Positions 44,818 to 53,809 are shown, numbered from the stretch's first letter. The stretch is 64,000 nt of DNA from Fibrobacter sp. (GCA_017475045.1 JAFVGH010000041.1:43882-107881), one strand, 5' to 3'. Made by a program: numbers and translations. The notes: generated by a model not told the origin, from the sequence alone.

Positions 44818-45153
44818 TTATTCAGCGTCAGTCTTTTTACTGAACTTGTTCACCACGTCGGGAACAATATCCATGACCTTACTAACAAGCGAACTATCCT
44901 TGCTAATGGGCATGATGCGCACGTCGTCACCCTTGATGACCAGGAAGGCTACCGGTTCTACGGAGGCGCCACCACCAGAGGCAGAAGTATCTCCCTTGCC
45001 TGCGTGACCGCCAAAGCCAAAGCCCACAGACACGCGACTCACGGGCACAACAGTGGACTCACCGGCCTGGATAGGTTTACCGATAACAGTCTCCGCCTGG
45101 GTAATAAAACGGAGCTTTTCCAAAAGAGTTTCTGCAAGTTTTTCGATAGCCAT
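44818..45153 (-). CDS. GerW/YtfJ family protein
   Basis: 111-residue protein of the GerW (YtfJ) family. Motifs: ETVIGKPIQAGESTVVPVSRVSVGFGFGG, a glycine-rich loop GASGGGASVEPVAFLVI-like (SASGGGASVEPVAFLVI), then VRIMPISKD. In Bacillus the protein is linked to spore germination, but the family is widespread in non-spore-formers, where its role is unknown. Cytoplasmic, no signal peptide. It lies 21 bases past the stop of the upstream lipoprotein gene, likely the last gene of that operon. Confidence 0.85.
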   Translation of the reverse strand: MAIEKLAETLLEKLRFITQAETVIGKPIQAGESTVVPVSRVSVGFGFGGHAGKGDTSASGGGASVEPVAFLVIKGDDVRIMPISKDSSLVSKVMDIVPDVVNKFSKKTDAE

Positions 45154-45174
45154 GGTTTTAATATAATAAAAAAA

Positions 45175-45987
45175 TCAATAACGTGCTTCAAAAACCCGGT
45201 CACTGGCCACCAGGAACTTTTGATTCAGGTCCGGCCAGTCCATATAGCCCCAAACAACCACCACTCGCCCACCGGCAAGCTGAGTCGCCATACCCCGAGC
45301 CCCTTCTCCGGCAGAGAAGTAAAAGACATCGTCATCCACCTCAATTTTCCGCGGAATTGTCCGTTTCAATTGAGCGGCCCATTCCTTATAGCGCGATTCT
45401 TCTACCAAATCCCAACTACGAGCCACGTTCCAGACCAGGTTGTCATCGGCATAGCTCTGCTCCAACACCGGGAAAAAAGACTTGACCCCAAGAAAATTCT
45501 TGGTCTGGACCGTAGTACGCCCAGCCTCACGATGCTCGAAAGGCAAACTCAAGAACTCCTGCGGGAACCCTATTCGCACACCGGGCACCGAGCGGACAAA
45601 GTTTTCCAGGGTACGGCGTTCATAACGTCTAAAACTATCATGGCGGAATACAAATATACGGTAATCTGCACGAATACTCTGTTCCAAATATTTTCCGCGC
45701 AGAATAGAATGGGCCCCCTGGAACCGGCCACTGTTGGTGTAGTAGTCCAACGCGTAGACATCGCCCTTGAATTCCAATACCGAGACATTCAGGGTGTCTC
45801 CCCAATGGCTTGCATAACGTAAGTCTATCTCACGCACAAAGCCGTTCCCCCTTGCTGAAGTAGAATCTACAGAGACCCTCATAGGACGGCGGCCTTCAAA
45901 CCGAAGTTTTGCATAGTCTACCTTGACATGCTCTTCGGAACAGCCCCACAGCACAAACAAAATAACAGCAAGGAGTAAACGAATCAT
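45175..45987 (-). CDS. lipoprotein of unknown function
   Basis: 270-residue lipoprotein with a short signal and lipobox LWGC (Cys16). No known family recognised. It has a mixed alpha/beta sequence with a MDWPDLNQKFLVAS end and EVDDDVFYFSAGEGARGMA. Its start overlaps the stop of the Fe-S protein gene by four bases (ATGA), so the two are co-translated. Confidence 0.65.
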   Translation of the reverse strand: MIRLLLAVILFVLWGCSEEHVKVDYAKLRFEGRRPMRVSVDSTSARGNGFVREIDLRYASHWGDTLNVSVLEFKGDVYALDYYTNSGRFQGAHSILRGKYLEQSIRADYRIFVFRHDSFRRYERRTLENFVRSVPGVRIGFPQEFLSLPFEHREAGRTTVQTKNFLGVKSFFPVLEQSYADDNLVWNVARSWDLVEESRYKEWAAQLKRTIPRKIEVDDDVFYFSAGEGARGMATQLAGGRVVVVWGYMDWPDLNQKFLVASDRVFEARY

Positions 45988-46817
45988 GATTCCCGAACCC
46001 CGTAATCACAGAACTCGTAAACTTGGCAGTTGGCACAACCGGCCTGACACTCCCGACACATATAGGATTGTTCACCTTCTTCCAAATAGAACTGCAGGGA
46101 ATGGGCCACCGCATAAGGATTCTCTGGGTAGAGCGCCACACAAAACTCATTCATCATCTTCTGTTTCTGCTCAGGCGAAAGGTCGGCAAAGCCGCCCTCC
46201 CTTGCAGGGCCCATAATAGAAAGGAACCGCCTTGCCCCCATAGTCAGGGGCAGGTCCGGCCAGCGAAAACGCTTGAGCCCACGGCCCGCGGCATACCCAA
46301 GCCCCACAGGAGCCTTTCCGCACAGCCGGTAGATAGCGGCACAGGCCTTGGGCCGTGCACCACGCTTACCCATAAAATAAATCTCGCCCAAGTCACGCCA
46401 CATTTCTTCGGGAGTAGAGCCCTCTACCCATGCCTTCAGGTCACTGCGCCTGCGCACAAAAAAGCCGACGCTCCAAAAAATTCCAGCCACGTTCTTGAAC
46501 AAGGACCAGCCCCGGCTACCGAGAGCCGACTCAGCCACAGCCTCGATATCGCCACCCTTTGGTACTGGCAAAGTCCAGAGCTTTTCTCCCGGGTATTTTT
46601 TGACAAGTCCTTTCAGCAGCGCACCAATCTCATCCATGCGCAGGTCCTGATACAGGGCGGTTCCCAGAAGTGTCCAGGCAATCTTGCTGTTGTCATCGGC
46701 AAGCTTACCCGTCACCTGCAGAACAGGATCATCCAGATTGGCAAAGCGTTCTACAAACAAGCGTAGAGCCCGCCCAAAGACAGGTTCGTCTTGCAAGAAA
46801 CGCTTCGAAGAAACCAT
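45984..46817 (-). CDS. endonuclease III-like (HhH-GPD related) Fe-S cluster protein, divergent
   Basis: 277-residue protein without a signal peptide. Its C-terminal cysteines (254, 261, 264, 270) have the exact C-x6-C-x2-C-x5-C spacing of the [4Fe-4S] loop of endonuclease III/MutY, ending EFCDYG as in Nth (LCEY). The preceding stretch LSPEQKQKMMNEFCVALYP...AHSLQFYLEEGEQSYMC resembles the helix before that loop, and DLPLTMGARRFLSIMG resembles the 'DTHVxRVxNRLG' segment. The usual LPGVGxKTA helix-hairpin-helix with catalytic Lys is not recognisable (RLCGKAPVGLGYAAG), so glycosylase activity is uncertain. A DNA-repair-like role is inference. Coupled to the downstream lipoprotein gene. Confidence 0.5.
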   Translation of the reverse strand: MVSSKRFLQDEPVFGRALRLFVERFANLDDPVLQVTGKLADDNSKIAWTLLGTALYQDLRMDEIGALLKGLVKKYPGEKLWTLPVPKGGDIEAVAESALGSRGWSLFKNVAGIFWSVGFFVRRRSDLKAWVEGSTPEEMWRDLGEIYFMGKRGARPKACAAIYRLCGKAPVGLGYAAGRGLKRFRWPDLPLTMGARRFLSIMGPAREGGFADLSPEQKQKMMNEFCVALYPENPYAVAHSLQFYLEEGEQSYMCRECQAGCANCQVYEFCDYGVRES

Positions 46818-46842
46818 AGATGCACTACCTACGATTCAGGCC

Positions 46843-47694
46843 TTACAGGGCCTCGCCCACCTTGACGGCAGAGCCCATGCGGGACTTGAACAAATCCGGA
46901 TGGCGTTCGCGAATCTTCTTGTCTACTACGAGAATTACGGTGCTGCCCATCTCAAAACGGCCAAGCTCACCGCCTTTGTCCACCCGAATTTCCTGTGCAG
47001 GTTTCCAGTCGTAACGCTTGCAGTCCCTGGGGAGCTTGCCCGCGTTTACCAAAAGTTCGTCTGTGTAGGCAACGCCTATGCGGCCTACATTAGTGGCCCC
47101 TACCTTAACGACAAGCATTTCGGAACCATCGTCCAAGCGGATATGGCTGGTAAGGCGCTCGTTAATGCAGAACAGGCCTTCTACACGTTCGACACTGCCC
47201 GCATTTACCGGCCAAAGGGTTCCCGGGCAGTAGCTGGCCCCGACCACCGTTCCAGAGGCCGGACTGTGGATCCGGTGGTAGTTAAAGGGAGCCAAATAGA
47301 TCGTAGCGAAGGCACCACCTTCAAAGCGCTTAGCCATCTCTTCGTCGCGAAGCAAATCCTTCAGGGTATAAGTCTTGCCCTTAGCCTGAATCAGTTCCTG
47401 CTTTTCGTCAAAAGAGGCCGTCTGGGAAAGTACACCGTCTACAGGGGACACAATTTCGCTGTCCGCTATGGGGCGCATTCCCGGCTTTAAGCGACGGATA
47501 AAAAGTTCACCGATATTGGCGTAATGGTCAATCGGGTATTCCGATTCCTCCATGTTCAGCTTGTAATAGGCCGCAAAAGCATTTCGGGCCACCTTGGACA
47601 TCACAGGCAACCGTAGACGTGTCAAGACTCCAAAGGCACGGCTTGCGGCATTCTTCGGCAAAAGTTTCATGAATATGTAGAAGGGTGTGTTCAT
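46843..47694 (-). CDS. psd: phosphatidylserine decarboxylase
   Basis: 283-residue proenzyme making phosphatidylethanolamine at the inner membrane. Family features: EYPIDHYANIGELFIRRLKPGMRPI, SPVDGVL (Asp), APFNYHRIHSPASGTV (His of the triad), PVNAGSVERVEGLFCINER, GATNVGRI, and the self-cleavage motif MGST (249-252; usually LGST) where Ser251 becomes the pyruvoyl group. The sequence just before the ATG consists of CACTAAC repeats with no Shine-Dalgarno. Confidence 0.95.
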   Translation of the reverse strand: MNTPFYIFMKLLPKNAASRAFGVLTRLRLPVMSKVARNAFAAYYKLNMEESEYPIDHYANIGELFIRRLKPGMRPIADSEIVSPVDGVLSQTASFDEKQELIQAKGKTYTLKDLLRDEEMAKRFEGGAFATIYLAPFNYHRIHSPASGTVVGASYCPGTLWPVNAGSVERVEGLFCINERLTSHIRLDDGSEMLVVKVGATNVGRIGVAYTDELLVNAGKLPRDCKRYDWKPAQEIRVDKGGELGRFEMGSTVILVVDKKIRERHPDLFKSRMGSAVKVGEAL

Positions 47695-47722
47695 GGTTAG
47701 TGATTAGTGGTTAGTGGCTAGT
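47695..47722. repeat. short tandem repeat GTTAGTGATTAGTG
   Basis: Degenerate 7-base repeats (TTAGTGG/ATTAGTG/CTAGTGG) fill the gap between the lipoprotein stop and the psd start. They also supply the lipoprotein's last residues (ENH-stop) and replace any psd ribosome-binding site. Confidence 0.75.
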
Positions 47723-48551
47723 GGTTTTCAATCTTCTTCAAGTCGGTACTGAACATTTTCCAGAGACGGGGCGCAAAGGGTACGGACCATTCCTTTTCGG
47801 GAGCCACACGGCTTGTGGTCTCGGCGGTAAACTCAGAATACACAAGGAATACAAGCTCACCGTAACGGGCGTCCCAAAGGCACCAAAGAATTTTCCAGGT
47901 GTAACCTCCGCTACTTCCCAGATCCGGGTCCATATAAACATCCAAGCGGACCGGCATAGAAACGTAGCGCAACTCATAACGACTAGCCAGTTCGTTCAGT
48001 ATGTTCCGGAACTTATCGGGCAGTTGCCGGGAAAGCTTTTGCTCTATGCCGTCGCGTTCCTGCCAGGGCGTAAAATCTTCCAACTTTTTGCCATCGGCAA
48101 ATTCCGAACGCAACAACTGGGCCGAGAGACTATCCATGTAAAGGGAGTCCGATTCCGGCAAGCGCATACCAGGCAAAAGCAGCTCACGCCGCATTTTGGG
48201 GAATGCCGCCACAAAAAGGGAATCTTCTATATGAGCCAGGTCAAAATCCAGGGCATCAGCGCTGTAACTATGGCACATGCGGCAAGTTTCCGGGCGCCCT
48301 GCCAAAACCTTCAAAGTCGGAAGCACCCCCACTACGGCAGAAGAATCCAGCCGACCGTACGCCAACTCATTCCACTCCCGATAGGATTTTTCGCCTGTTA
48401 TTTTCAGCTTGATTTCACCACGGGCTCCGCATTCCTTACAGGGTGCATCCCCCATGCCGGAATCACCCGCAGAACCGGCCTCGCCACCACTAGAGCCCGC
48501 ACAGGCAAGAAAAAGCAGGGGCAATACCGCAACAAAAAAAGACTTTTTCAT
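47718..48551 (-). CDS. lipoprotein with CKEC and CRMCH cysteine motifs
   Basis: 277-residue lipoprotein: signal MKKSFFVAVLPLLFLAC, a Gly/Ser-rich linker, then CKECGARGEIKLKI and, ~50 residues later, TCRMCHSYS. The CxxC...CxxCH arrangement could bind a metal or, for CRMCH, a c-type haem, but no haem-protein family is recognised. The rest is alpha/beta. The ATG at 48551 begins the lipoprotein signal. The last codons come from the intergenic repeat. Downstream of a terminator (48578-48604) and upstream of psd. Confidence 0.65.
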   Translation of the reverse strand: MKKSFFVAVLPLLFLACAGSSGGEAGSAGDSGMGDAPCKECGARGEIKLKITGEKSYREWNELAYGRLDSSAVVGVLPTLKVLAGRPETCRMCHSYSADALDFDLAHIEDSLFVAAFPKMRRELLLPGMRLPESDSLYMDSLSAQLLRSEFADGKKLEDFTPWQERDGIEQKLSRQLPDKFRNILNELASRYELRYVSMPVRLDVYMDPDLGSSGGYTWKILWCLWDARYGELVFLVYSEFTAETTSRVAPEKEWSVPFAPRLWKMFSTDLKKIENH

Positions 48552-48577
48552 CAAAAAATTCACCACCTTCTAAATAT

Positions 48578-48604
48578 AAAAAAGGCCTAGGCAAAGCCTA
48601 GGCC
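48578..48604 (-). terminator. Rho-independent terminator of the Ig-like lipoprotein gene
   Basis: Perfect nine-base stem GGCCTAGGC/GCCTAGGCC with a three-base loop, then TTTTTT on the minus strand. Confidence 0.9.
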
Positions 48605-48634
48605 AAAAATCAGTCATTGATCGATTAACTAAGA

Positions 48635-49993
48635 TTATTCGTCGTCGACAGGATCGTCGACAACAGGAGTCACCGTCTTCGGAGCGGGAACGGTGTACAC
48701 CGCAGCCTTGGCCTTGGTCAAGTCAGCTTCGACACCGCCACTCACGGGGAGCATGATAAAGGAAATCTTGTCACCGGTCTTGAAGGTGCCGAACTGCGTG
48801 GTGCGGAGCGTGAGCGAATTGTCGTCAATGTCAAGGAGACTATAGCTATTGAAGAAGACATAGTCACCCGTCGTTGCCGTCATGTAGTAGAGGTTGTAGC
48901 CCGTAATGCTCATATCCTTAGGAGCGGCCCACTTCAAATCAAAATAGGTGGTCGTGGTCGTTGTATAGGTGTCGTTCGTGGCCACAGTGAGCGTGATGTT
49001 TTCAGGAGCCTTTGCTGCAGCACCGGCACCAGGAGTGAACGTTTCACTGATGGTGGCCTTGACGCCCTCAGTGGAGTAAGCCGTACCAGAAATTGTGTAG
49101 GAGGCGCCCTTCTTCCACTTTCCGCTCTGGGGCTTGATGACGATGCTCTTCTTGTCGGAACCAAGAGAGACAACCGTCAGAACTGTAGTTCCAGACCTCT
49201 TGACAGTCCACTTGTTCTTTACGGAGTCAGCGGCCAATTCGGCGGAGAAGGTCAAGCCAATGGTCGTAGTAGTATCAACCTGATCCAGGTTGTCAGAGAC
49301 CTTCACCAGCTGACCGGCAACCTTGGTCATAGACATGATATCCACAGTGGAAACATCGCCGGCCCTAACAGTGGCGCCACCAATCTTCTTAGAACCTACG
49401 AGAGCATAGCTCTTGTTTTCAAAGTCCTTCTGGCCAACAGAAATGGCAATTTCAACACCTTCGGGAAGGTCGGAGAAAACATACTCGCCAGTCGCAGATG
49501 CAGTAACGGCAACTTCGGAAGGAACAAAATTCTCAGGCAGGGTGGCATAGACAGTCACACCAGCAGCGGCCTTCATATTGCCCTTGTCATCGACATAAAG
49601 GACCGTACCCTTGGCGGTTACGCCCTTCTTGTACATGTAGACGGCCTCTACAGCGTCACCAACACGGGCAACGTTGCCCTGGCCCTGTTCGGCCAGATCA
49701 ACCTTGGCAAGAACAGTGGCATAGCCTTCCTTGGAAATCTGGAAGACATGGTTACCGATAACCTGCTTCTTCCAGGTAGAGAGACCCAGAGAGTCGGTAG
49801 TTTCGGTTTCTTCGTCTACGATAGAATAGACAGAAGCACCGGCAACGGCGTTACCACCGTAAAAATCCATCACCTTGAGGGTGATAGAAGCCTTATCCTT
49901 GGCTTCGTCATTGACGTTAACGACTTCGTCAGAGCCGCAGGCTACCAGGAAGGTGCCAGCAGCGAGCAAGGCGAAAGCGGATTTCAAATTCAT
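48635..49993 (-). CDS. surface lipoprotein with carboxypeptidase-regulatory and Ig/FN3-like modules
   Basis: 452-residue lipoprotein (lipobox VAC, Cys19). After the lipobox come two prealbumin-like segments (ASITLKVMDFYGGNAVAGASVY with GYATVLAKV; AAAGVTVYATLPENF...GEYVFSDLPEG, carboxypeptidase-regulatory type). A Big/Ig-like piece follows (LTFSAELAADSVKNKWTVKRSG, IKPQSGKWKKGASYTISG), then an FN3-like end (YFDLKWAAPKDMSITGYNLYY). It finishes with an acidic DDPVDDE tail. Probably a cell-surface structural or adhesive protein. ATG with AAAGGAG upstream; ends in a strong terminator. Confidence 0.78.
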   Translation of the reverse strand: MNLKSAFALLAAGTFLVACGSDEVVNVNDEAKDKASITLKVMDFYGGNAVAGASVYSIVDEETETTDSLGLSTWKKQVIGNHVFQISKEGYATVLAKVDLAEQGQGNVARVGDAVEAVYMYKKGVTAKGTVLYVDDKGNMKAAAGVTVYATLPENFVPSEVAVTASATGEYVFSDLPEGVEIAISVGQKDFENKSYALVGSKKIGGATVRAGDVSTVDIMSMTKVAGQLVKVSDNLDQVDTTTTIGLTFSAELAADSVKNKWTVKRSGTTVLTVVSLGSDKKSIVIKPQSGKWKKGASYTISGTAYSTEGVKATISETFTPGAGAAAKAPENITLTVATNDTYTTTTTTYFDLKWAAPKDMSITGYNLYYMTATTGDYVFFNSYSLLDIDDNSLTLRTTQFGTFKTGDKISFIMLPVSGGVEADLTKAKAAVYTVPAPKTVTPVVDDPVDDE

Positions 49994-50138
49994 AGATTAC
50001 TCCTTTGGTTTTAGTTGCCTTAAAAATAACAAAAAAAGTGCATTACGTACCAAAGCACAGCATATTTTTTACTGACAAAAGAAATATACACCGCTAGAGA
50101 ACGTTTTTCAAGGAATTTCAGCCTGAGTAAATTTTTGT

Positions 50139-50951
50139 TTACGTGAAAGGTTGGTTTTTAGCAGATAGAAATTCCCGATGAATCTGCTTATCTCCGTACT
50201 TATCTTCGGCTCCGTTTTTCAATTCCTCGTTCGTATAGCCACTACTAATTTGCTGTAAAACAACCTTGTTGGTGGCATCGTCGTAGTTAAAATGAATGCG
50301 GAAGGTGCGGTAGGCCAGTACACCAGCTTTTGCAGTTTCGTCAATAGTCAAGCGACGGCGCGAACTGTCAAATACATCCTTGGAGAAATTCCCGCGGGAA
50401 AGCTGTACCCGCGCGAAACTTTCCAGGTCAAATCCGCTATGTTCCGCAATCCAGCGGGACTGGGCAGCAAACGTTTCGGACATTTCGACAATCCAAGATT
50501 CGCCTTCCTGTTCTTCCACCCAGCCAGCCTTGGCTTCGGGGAAAGCATCTGCCATGGGAATGTAGGGTTTGATATCCAGCACGGGCGTGCCATTGAGCAG
50601 GTCTGCCTCGTCTACAAATAAAGTAAGGCCCTCTATTTTCAGCAAGCGGACACAGCTGAGCCCGATGGGGTTTGGACGGTAAGGACTCCGGCTTGCAAAA
50701 GTGCCCACCCGATCTTTACCCTTGGGCGGCACTGGGGGCCTCGTTGTCGGGCGCCAGCCCTCGTTCTCGTGGAACTGGAATATGACCCAGATGCGCTCAA
50801 AACCTTCCAGATCACGGAGTGCCATCTCATAGTTGTTTCCCGGGGCTAGTTCGATGCGGCCCGGGTGCCCCGCAAACAGCCGTCCCTGCCGAGGGGCGTC
50901 GTATTTGTATACGGCATCGCCGTAGAATGTGCCGATGGGGGTCACCTGCAT
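50139..50951 (-). CDS. trmO: tRNA (N6-threonylcarbamoyl-A37) N6-methyltransferase, TrmO/TsaA family
   Basis: 270-residue SAM-dependent enzyme of the TrmO (TsaA) family that methylates t6A37 in tRNA-Thr. Motifs: VTPIGTFYGDAVYKYDAPRQ, ALRDLEGFERIWVIFQFHEN, then the conserved RVGTFASRSPYRPNPIGLSCVRLLKIEG, and LDIKPYIPMADAFPEAKAGW; a C-terminal extension domain is typical of the long form. The ATG at 50951 is chosen: a GTG eight codons upstream would lie within the promoter region, and TATATT is 7 bases before the ATG. Divergent from prfA. Confidence 0.93.
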   Translation of the reverse strand: MQVTPIGTFYGDAVYKYDAPRQGRLFAGHPGRIELAPGNNYEMALRDLEGFERIWVIFQFHENEGWRPTTRPPVPPKGKDRVGTFASRSPYRPNPIGLSCVRLLKIEGLTLFVDEADLLNGTPVLDIKPYIPMADAFPEAKAGWVEEQEGESWIVEMSETFAAQSRWIAEHSGFDLESFARVQLSRGNFSKDVFDSSRRRLTIDETAKAGVLAYRTFRIHFNYDDATNKVVLQQISSGYTNEELKNGAEDKYGDKQIHREFLSAKNQPFT

Positions 50952-50958
50952 GCGGGGA

Positions 50959-50991
50959 AATATAGAATTTGCCACTACGTTTTTCTACATT
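50959..50991. promoter_or_regulatory. divergent -10 boxes of trmO and prfA
   Basis: TATATT on the minus strand (50964-50959), 7 bases before the trmO ATG, and TACATT on the plus strand (50986-50991), 8 bases before the prfA ATG. The genes are only 48 bases apart; both messages are probably leaderless. Confidence 0.5.
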
Positions 50992-50999
50992 TGACCCCG

Positions 51000-52067
51000 A
51001 TGAAAGACAAGGCAAAAAAACTGATTGAAAAATACGAGGAACTGGAATCGGAACTGGGAAACCCCGAGGTTCTCGCCGACCAGGCCCGTTACAACAAGAT
51101 TCACAAGCAGTACAAGGGTATCGAGAAGGCCATCGCCAAGGCCAAAGAATACCTGCAGATGCTAAACGACCAGGAAGAATGGAAGGCGGCATTAGGCGAT
51201 TCTGACCCCGAGATGGTGGCCATGGCCAAGTCCGAACTTTCTGACATCGAAAAGAAACTGCCAGGCGTTACCGACGAACTGCAGATCTTGATGGTTCCCA
51301 AGGACCCCTGGGACTACCGCAACGCCACGCTGGAAATCCGAGGCGGTACCGGCGGCGACGAGTCTGCCCTTTTTGCAGGTGACCTGTTCCGCATGTACCA
51401 AGGCTATTGTAGCCGCATGGGCTGGAAGATGACCATCCAGGACGCCAGCGAAGGCACCGTGGGCGGCTACAAGGAAATCCGCGTGTTCATCGAAGGCGAC
51501 AGCGTCTATGGAACCCTGAAGTTCGAAAGTGGCGTGCACCGCGTACAGCGCGTGCCCGAAACCGAAGCTCAGGGTCGCGTGCATACCTCGGCAGCCACGG
51601 TGGCAATCCTCCCCGAGGCCGAAGAGGTGGACGTGGAAATCCGCGAGGCCGATATCCACATGGACACCTACCGTTCTTCGGGTGCTGGCGGTCAGTACAT
51701 CAACAAGACGGACTCCGCCGTTCGCCTGACCCACATTCCCACCGGCGTGGTGGTAAGCTGCCAGACAGAACGTAGCCAGCTACAGAACCGCTTGCACGCC
51801 ATGGAAATGCTGCGTTCCAAGATTCTTGACGCCGTGATTGCGAAAAAGGAACAGGAAGAAGCGGCAAGCCGCAAGGCCCTGGTGGGCACGGGCGACCGTA
51901 GTGCAAAGATCCGTACCTACAATTTTCCGCAGAACCGCGTAACCGACCACCGTATTGGCCTTACGCTCTATAACCTGGACAAGGTCATCACCGGCGACCT
52001 GGACGAAATCATCAACGGGCTGCAGATGGCCAATGCCCAGGAAAAGCTGGGGAAGTTTAACGCATAG
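51000..52067 (+). CDS. prfA: peptide chain release factor 1
   Basis: 355-residue class I release factor reading UAA and UAG. GGQ at 230-232 in SSGAGGQYINKTDSAVRL; the codon-recognition tripeptide is PET (186-188) in RVQRVPETEAQGRVHTSA, the P-x-T form of RF1 rather than the SPF of RF2. C-terminal KIRTYNFPQNRVTDHRI is typical. The ATG at 51000 is favoured because similarity starts here. Followed 7 bases later by prmC, the methylase that modifies its GGQ Gln. Confidence 0.96.
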   Translation: MKDKAKKLIEKYEELESELGNPEVLADQARYNKIHKQYKGIEKAIAKAKEYLQMLNDQEEWKAALGDSDPEMVAMAKSELSDIEKKLPGVTDELQILMVPKDPWDYRNATLEIRGGTGGDESALFAGDLFRMYQGYCSRMGWKMTIQDASEGTVGGYKEIRVFIEGDSVYGTLKFESGVHRVQRVPETEAQGRVHTSAATVAILPEAEEVDVEIREADIHMDTYRSSGAGGQYINKTDSAVRLTHIPTGVVVSCQTERSQLQNRLHAMEMLRSKILDAVIAKKEQEEAASRKALVGTGDRSAKIRTYNFPQNRVTDHRIGLTLYNLDKVITGDLDEIINGLQMANAQEKLGKFNA

Positions 52068-52074
52068 GTAACCC

Positions 52075-52980
52075 ATGCCGCAGATGACAGTGCTTGAAAT
52101 CTTGAACCGCACCAAGACCTTCTTCGAAAAGAAGGGCGTGCCCGACCCGCTGCTGGATGCCCAGTACATCATCAGCCACGGTCTCAAGATGAAGAACCGC
52201 ATGGACTTGTACCTGAATTTCGAGAAGCCCCTGACCTCCGCAGAGCTGGACATCTTGCGCCCGCTGGTGGCCCGACGCGCCAACCGGGAACCTCTACAGC
52301 ATATCATAGGCGACACAAGCTTTCGCGGGTTCACCATCAAGTGCGACCCCCGGGCCCTGATTCCCCGCCCCGAAACGGAATCCCTAGTGGACATGGCGAA
52401 GGACGCCCTGAAGGGGAATGAAAACCCATTCATTGTAGAAATTGGAACAGGAACAGGCGCCATCGCTATCTCTTGCGCCAAGGAAATTGTAGGTGCCAAA
52501 GTGCTTGCCACCGACATTTCCGAAGACGCCTTGGCCCTCGCCCAAGAGAACGCCACCGCGAACAATCTGGGCGATTCCCTTAGCTTTGCCAAGGGCGACC
52601 TGCTGGAAGCCGTTACCGCCGAGACAATCAAGAAGGCCACCGGCGACGTGTTCGGTGAAGCCTCTACAAAGATTGACTGCCTAATCGCAAACCTCCCCTA
52701 CATTCCTGATGGCGAAAAGGGGAAACTCCAACCCGAGGTAGACAAGTTCGACCCTGCCTTGGCCCTATATGGCGGACCCGATGGCCTTACGCTGGTGCGC
52801 AAGCTGCTTCAGCAGACCGAGGGCAAGCTTTCTGCAGGGGCACCCGTCTTCTTGGAAATCGGTTCGGAGCAGGCCGAGGTCCTAAAAAACGAAGCAGGCA
52901 ATTACCCGTGGCTAGAATTCGCAGGAATTCACAAGGACTACTGCGACAACATCAGGTTCGTAAGTTACAAGACAAAGTAG
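52075..52980 (+). CDS. prmC: release factor glutamine methyltransferase
   Basis: 301-residue SAM methylase modifying the Gln of the GGQ motif in RF1/RF2. Helical N-terminal domain with REPLQHIIGDTSFRGF, PRALIPRPETESLVD, SAM motif I VEIGTGTGAIAIS, and the catalytic NLPYIPD (usually NPPYI; the second residue is Leu here). C-terminal FLEIGSEQAE. Directly behind prfA, the classic arrangement. A ~45-residue stretch between SAM binding and NLPY (TAETIKKATGDVFGEASTK) is somewhat longer than usual. Confidence 0.94.
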   Translation: MPQMTVLEILNRTKTFFEKKGVPDPLLDAQYIISHGLKMKNRMDLYLNFEKPLTSAELDILRPLVARRANREPLQHIIGDTSFRGFTIKCDPRALIPRPETESLVDMAKDALKGNENPFIVEIGTGTGAIAISCAKEIVGAKVLATDISEDALALAQENATANNLGDSLSFAKGDLLEAVTAETIKKATGDVFGEASTKIDCLIANLPYIPDGEKGKLQPEVDKFDPALALYGGPDGLTLVRKLLQQTEGKLSAGAPVFLEIGSEQAEVLKNEAGNYPWLEFAGIHKDYCDNIRFVSYKTK

Positions 52981-53005
52981 AACAACAGAAAACAGGGAGT
53001 GTTGT

Positions 53006-53809
53006 ATGAAGGGGCTACTTTTCGTTCTATTGGTCGGATTGTTTTTTAGTGTTGCCCAGGCGCAGGACACCGTCTTCGTCATCATGGCTCCGCCACCGAC
53101 AAACGCCGAGGTCACAAATCCGCCGCCAACACAAGTTCAGGTCATTGAAGTCCAGACGGCAAGCCCACAGGCTGAACAGCCCACAACACAAAAGCCCACC
53201 AAAAGACGGAGCGGTTTCTACTTGAACGGAGCATTTGGTCTCGACTATTCGTACCTCTACTACAACCACCGCTACTACGACGACAAGACCAAATACGACG
53301 GCTCGGGTGTAGGCGCAACGGCAGAACTCACTATGGGCATTCTCATCCGAGAATTCCTTGGCATCCACGGAACCGTTGAATTTGGCAGCTTTGACGGCAA
53401 ATACGAATGCCATGAATGCGGCTCCTTTGATGACGAAATGGAGGCCAGCTACTTTGTTGGTGGTCCAGGTGTAACGATATACCCCTTCCGCCGGCCCGAT
53501 TCATTTATGGCAGGCACCTTCATCGGAGCAAAAATTCTGATGGGCGTCATCGGCCTAACTATTCCCGATTATTACAGCAGCTGGAAAAACAGCAATACCA
53601 AAGATTACTTTGCCTTTGCCTTTAATCTGGAGCTAGGTAAGGACTTTAAGGTCGGCAACAGAATGTTCCTAGGTTTTGGAATCCGGTACCAGCTACTCGC
53701 CATTGGCTCTGGCGACGATATGGCCGGCGAAGAAGACTACGAGGATTACTACCATCACAATCACATGGTGAACTCCGTGCAGCTACTCTTCCACATCGGA
53801 AGGAAGTAA
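53006..53809 (+). CDS. exported beta-barrel-like protein
   Basis: 267-residue protein with a signal peptide (MKGLLFVLLVGLFFSVAQA-QD), a Pro/Thr/Gln-rich linker (residues ~25-65), then an outer-membrane beta-barrel-like domain with alternating aromatic strands: GFYLNGAFGLDYSYLYYN, GATAELTMGILIREFLGIHG, GGPGVTIYPFRR, MFLGFGIRYQLLAIG, ending SVQLLFHIGRK. A loop holds ECHECG. The family is not identified. ATG 53006 with GGGAG upstream, 25 bases after prmC. Confidence 0.72.
   Translation: MKGLLFVLLVGLFFSVAQAQDTVFVIMAPPPTNAEVTNPPPTQVQVIEVQTASPQAEQPTTQKPTKRRSGFYLNGAFGLDYSYLYYNHRYYDDKTKYDGSGVGATAELTMGILIREFLGIHGTVEFGSFDGKYECHECGSFDDEMEASYFVGGPGVTIYPFRRPDSFMAGTFIGAKILMGVIGLTIPDYYSSWKNSNTKDYFAFAFNLELGKDFKVGNRMFLGFGIRYQLLAIGSGDDMAGEEDYEDYYHHNHMVNSVQLLFHIGRK

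Noticed and set aside
47718..48551. CRMCH in the lipoprotein as proof of a c-type cytochrome
   Set aside because: A single CxxCH without surrounding haem-protein features; could be metal binding or chance.
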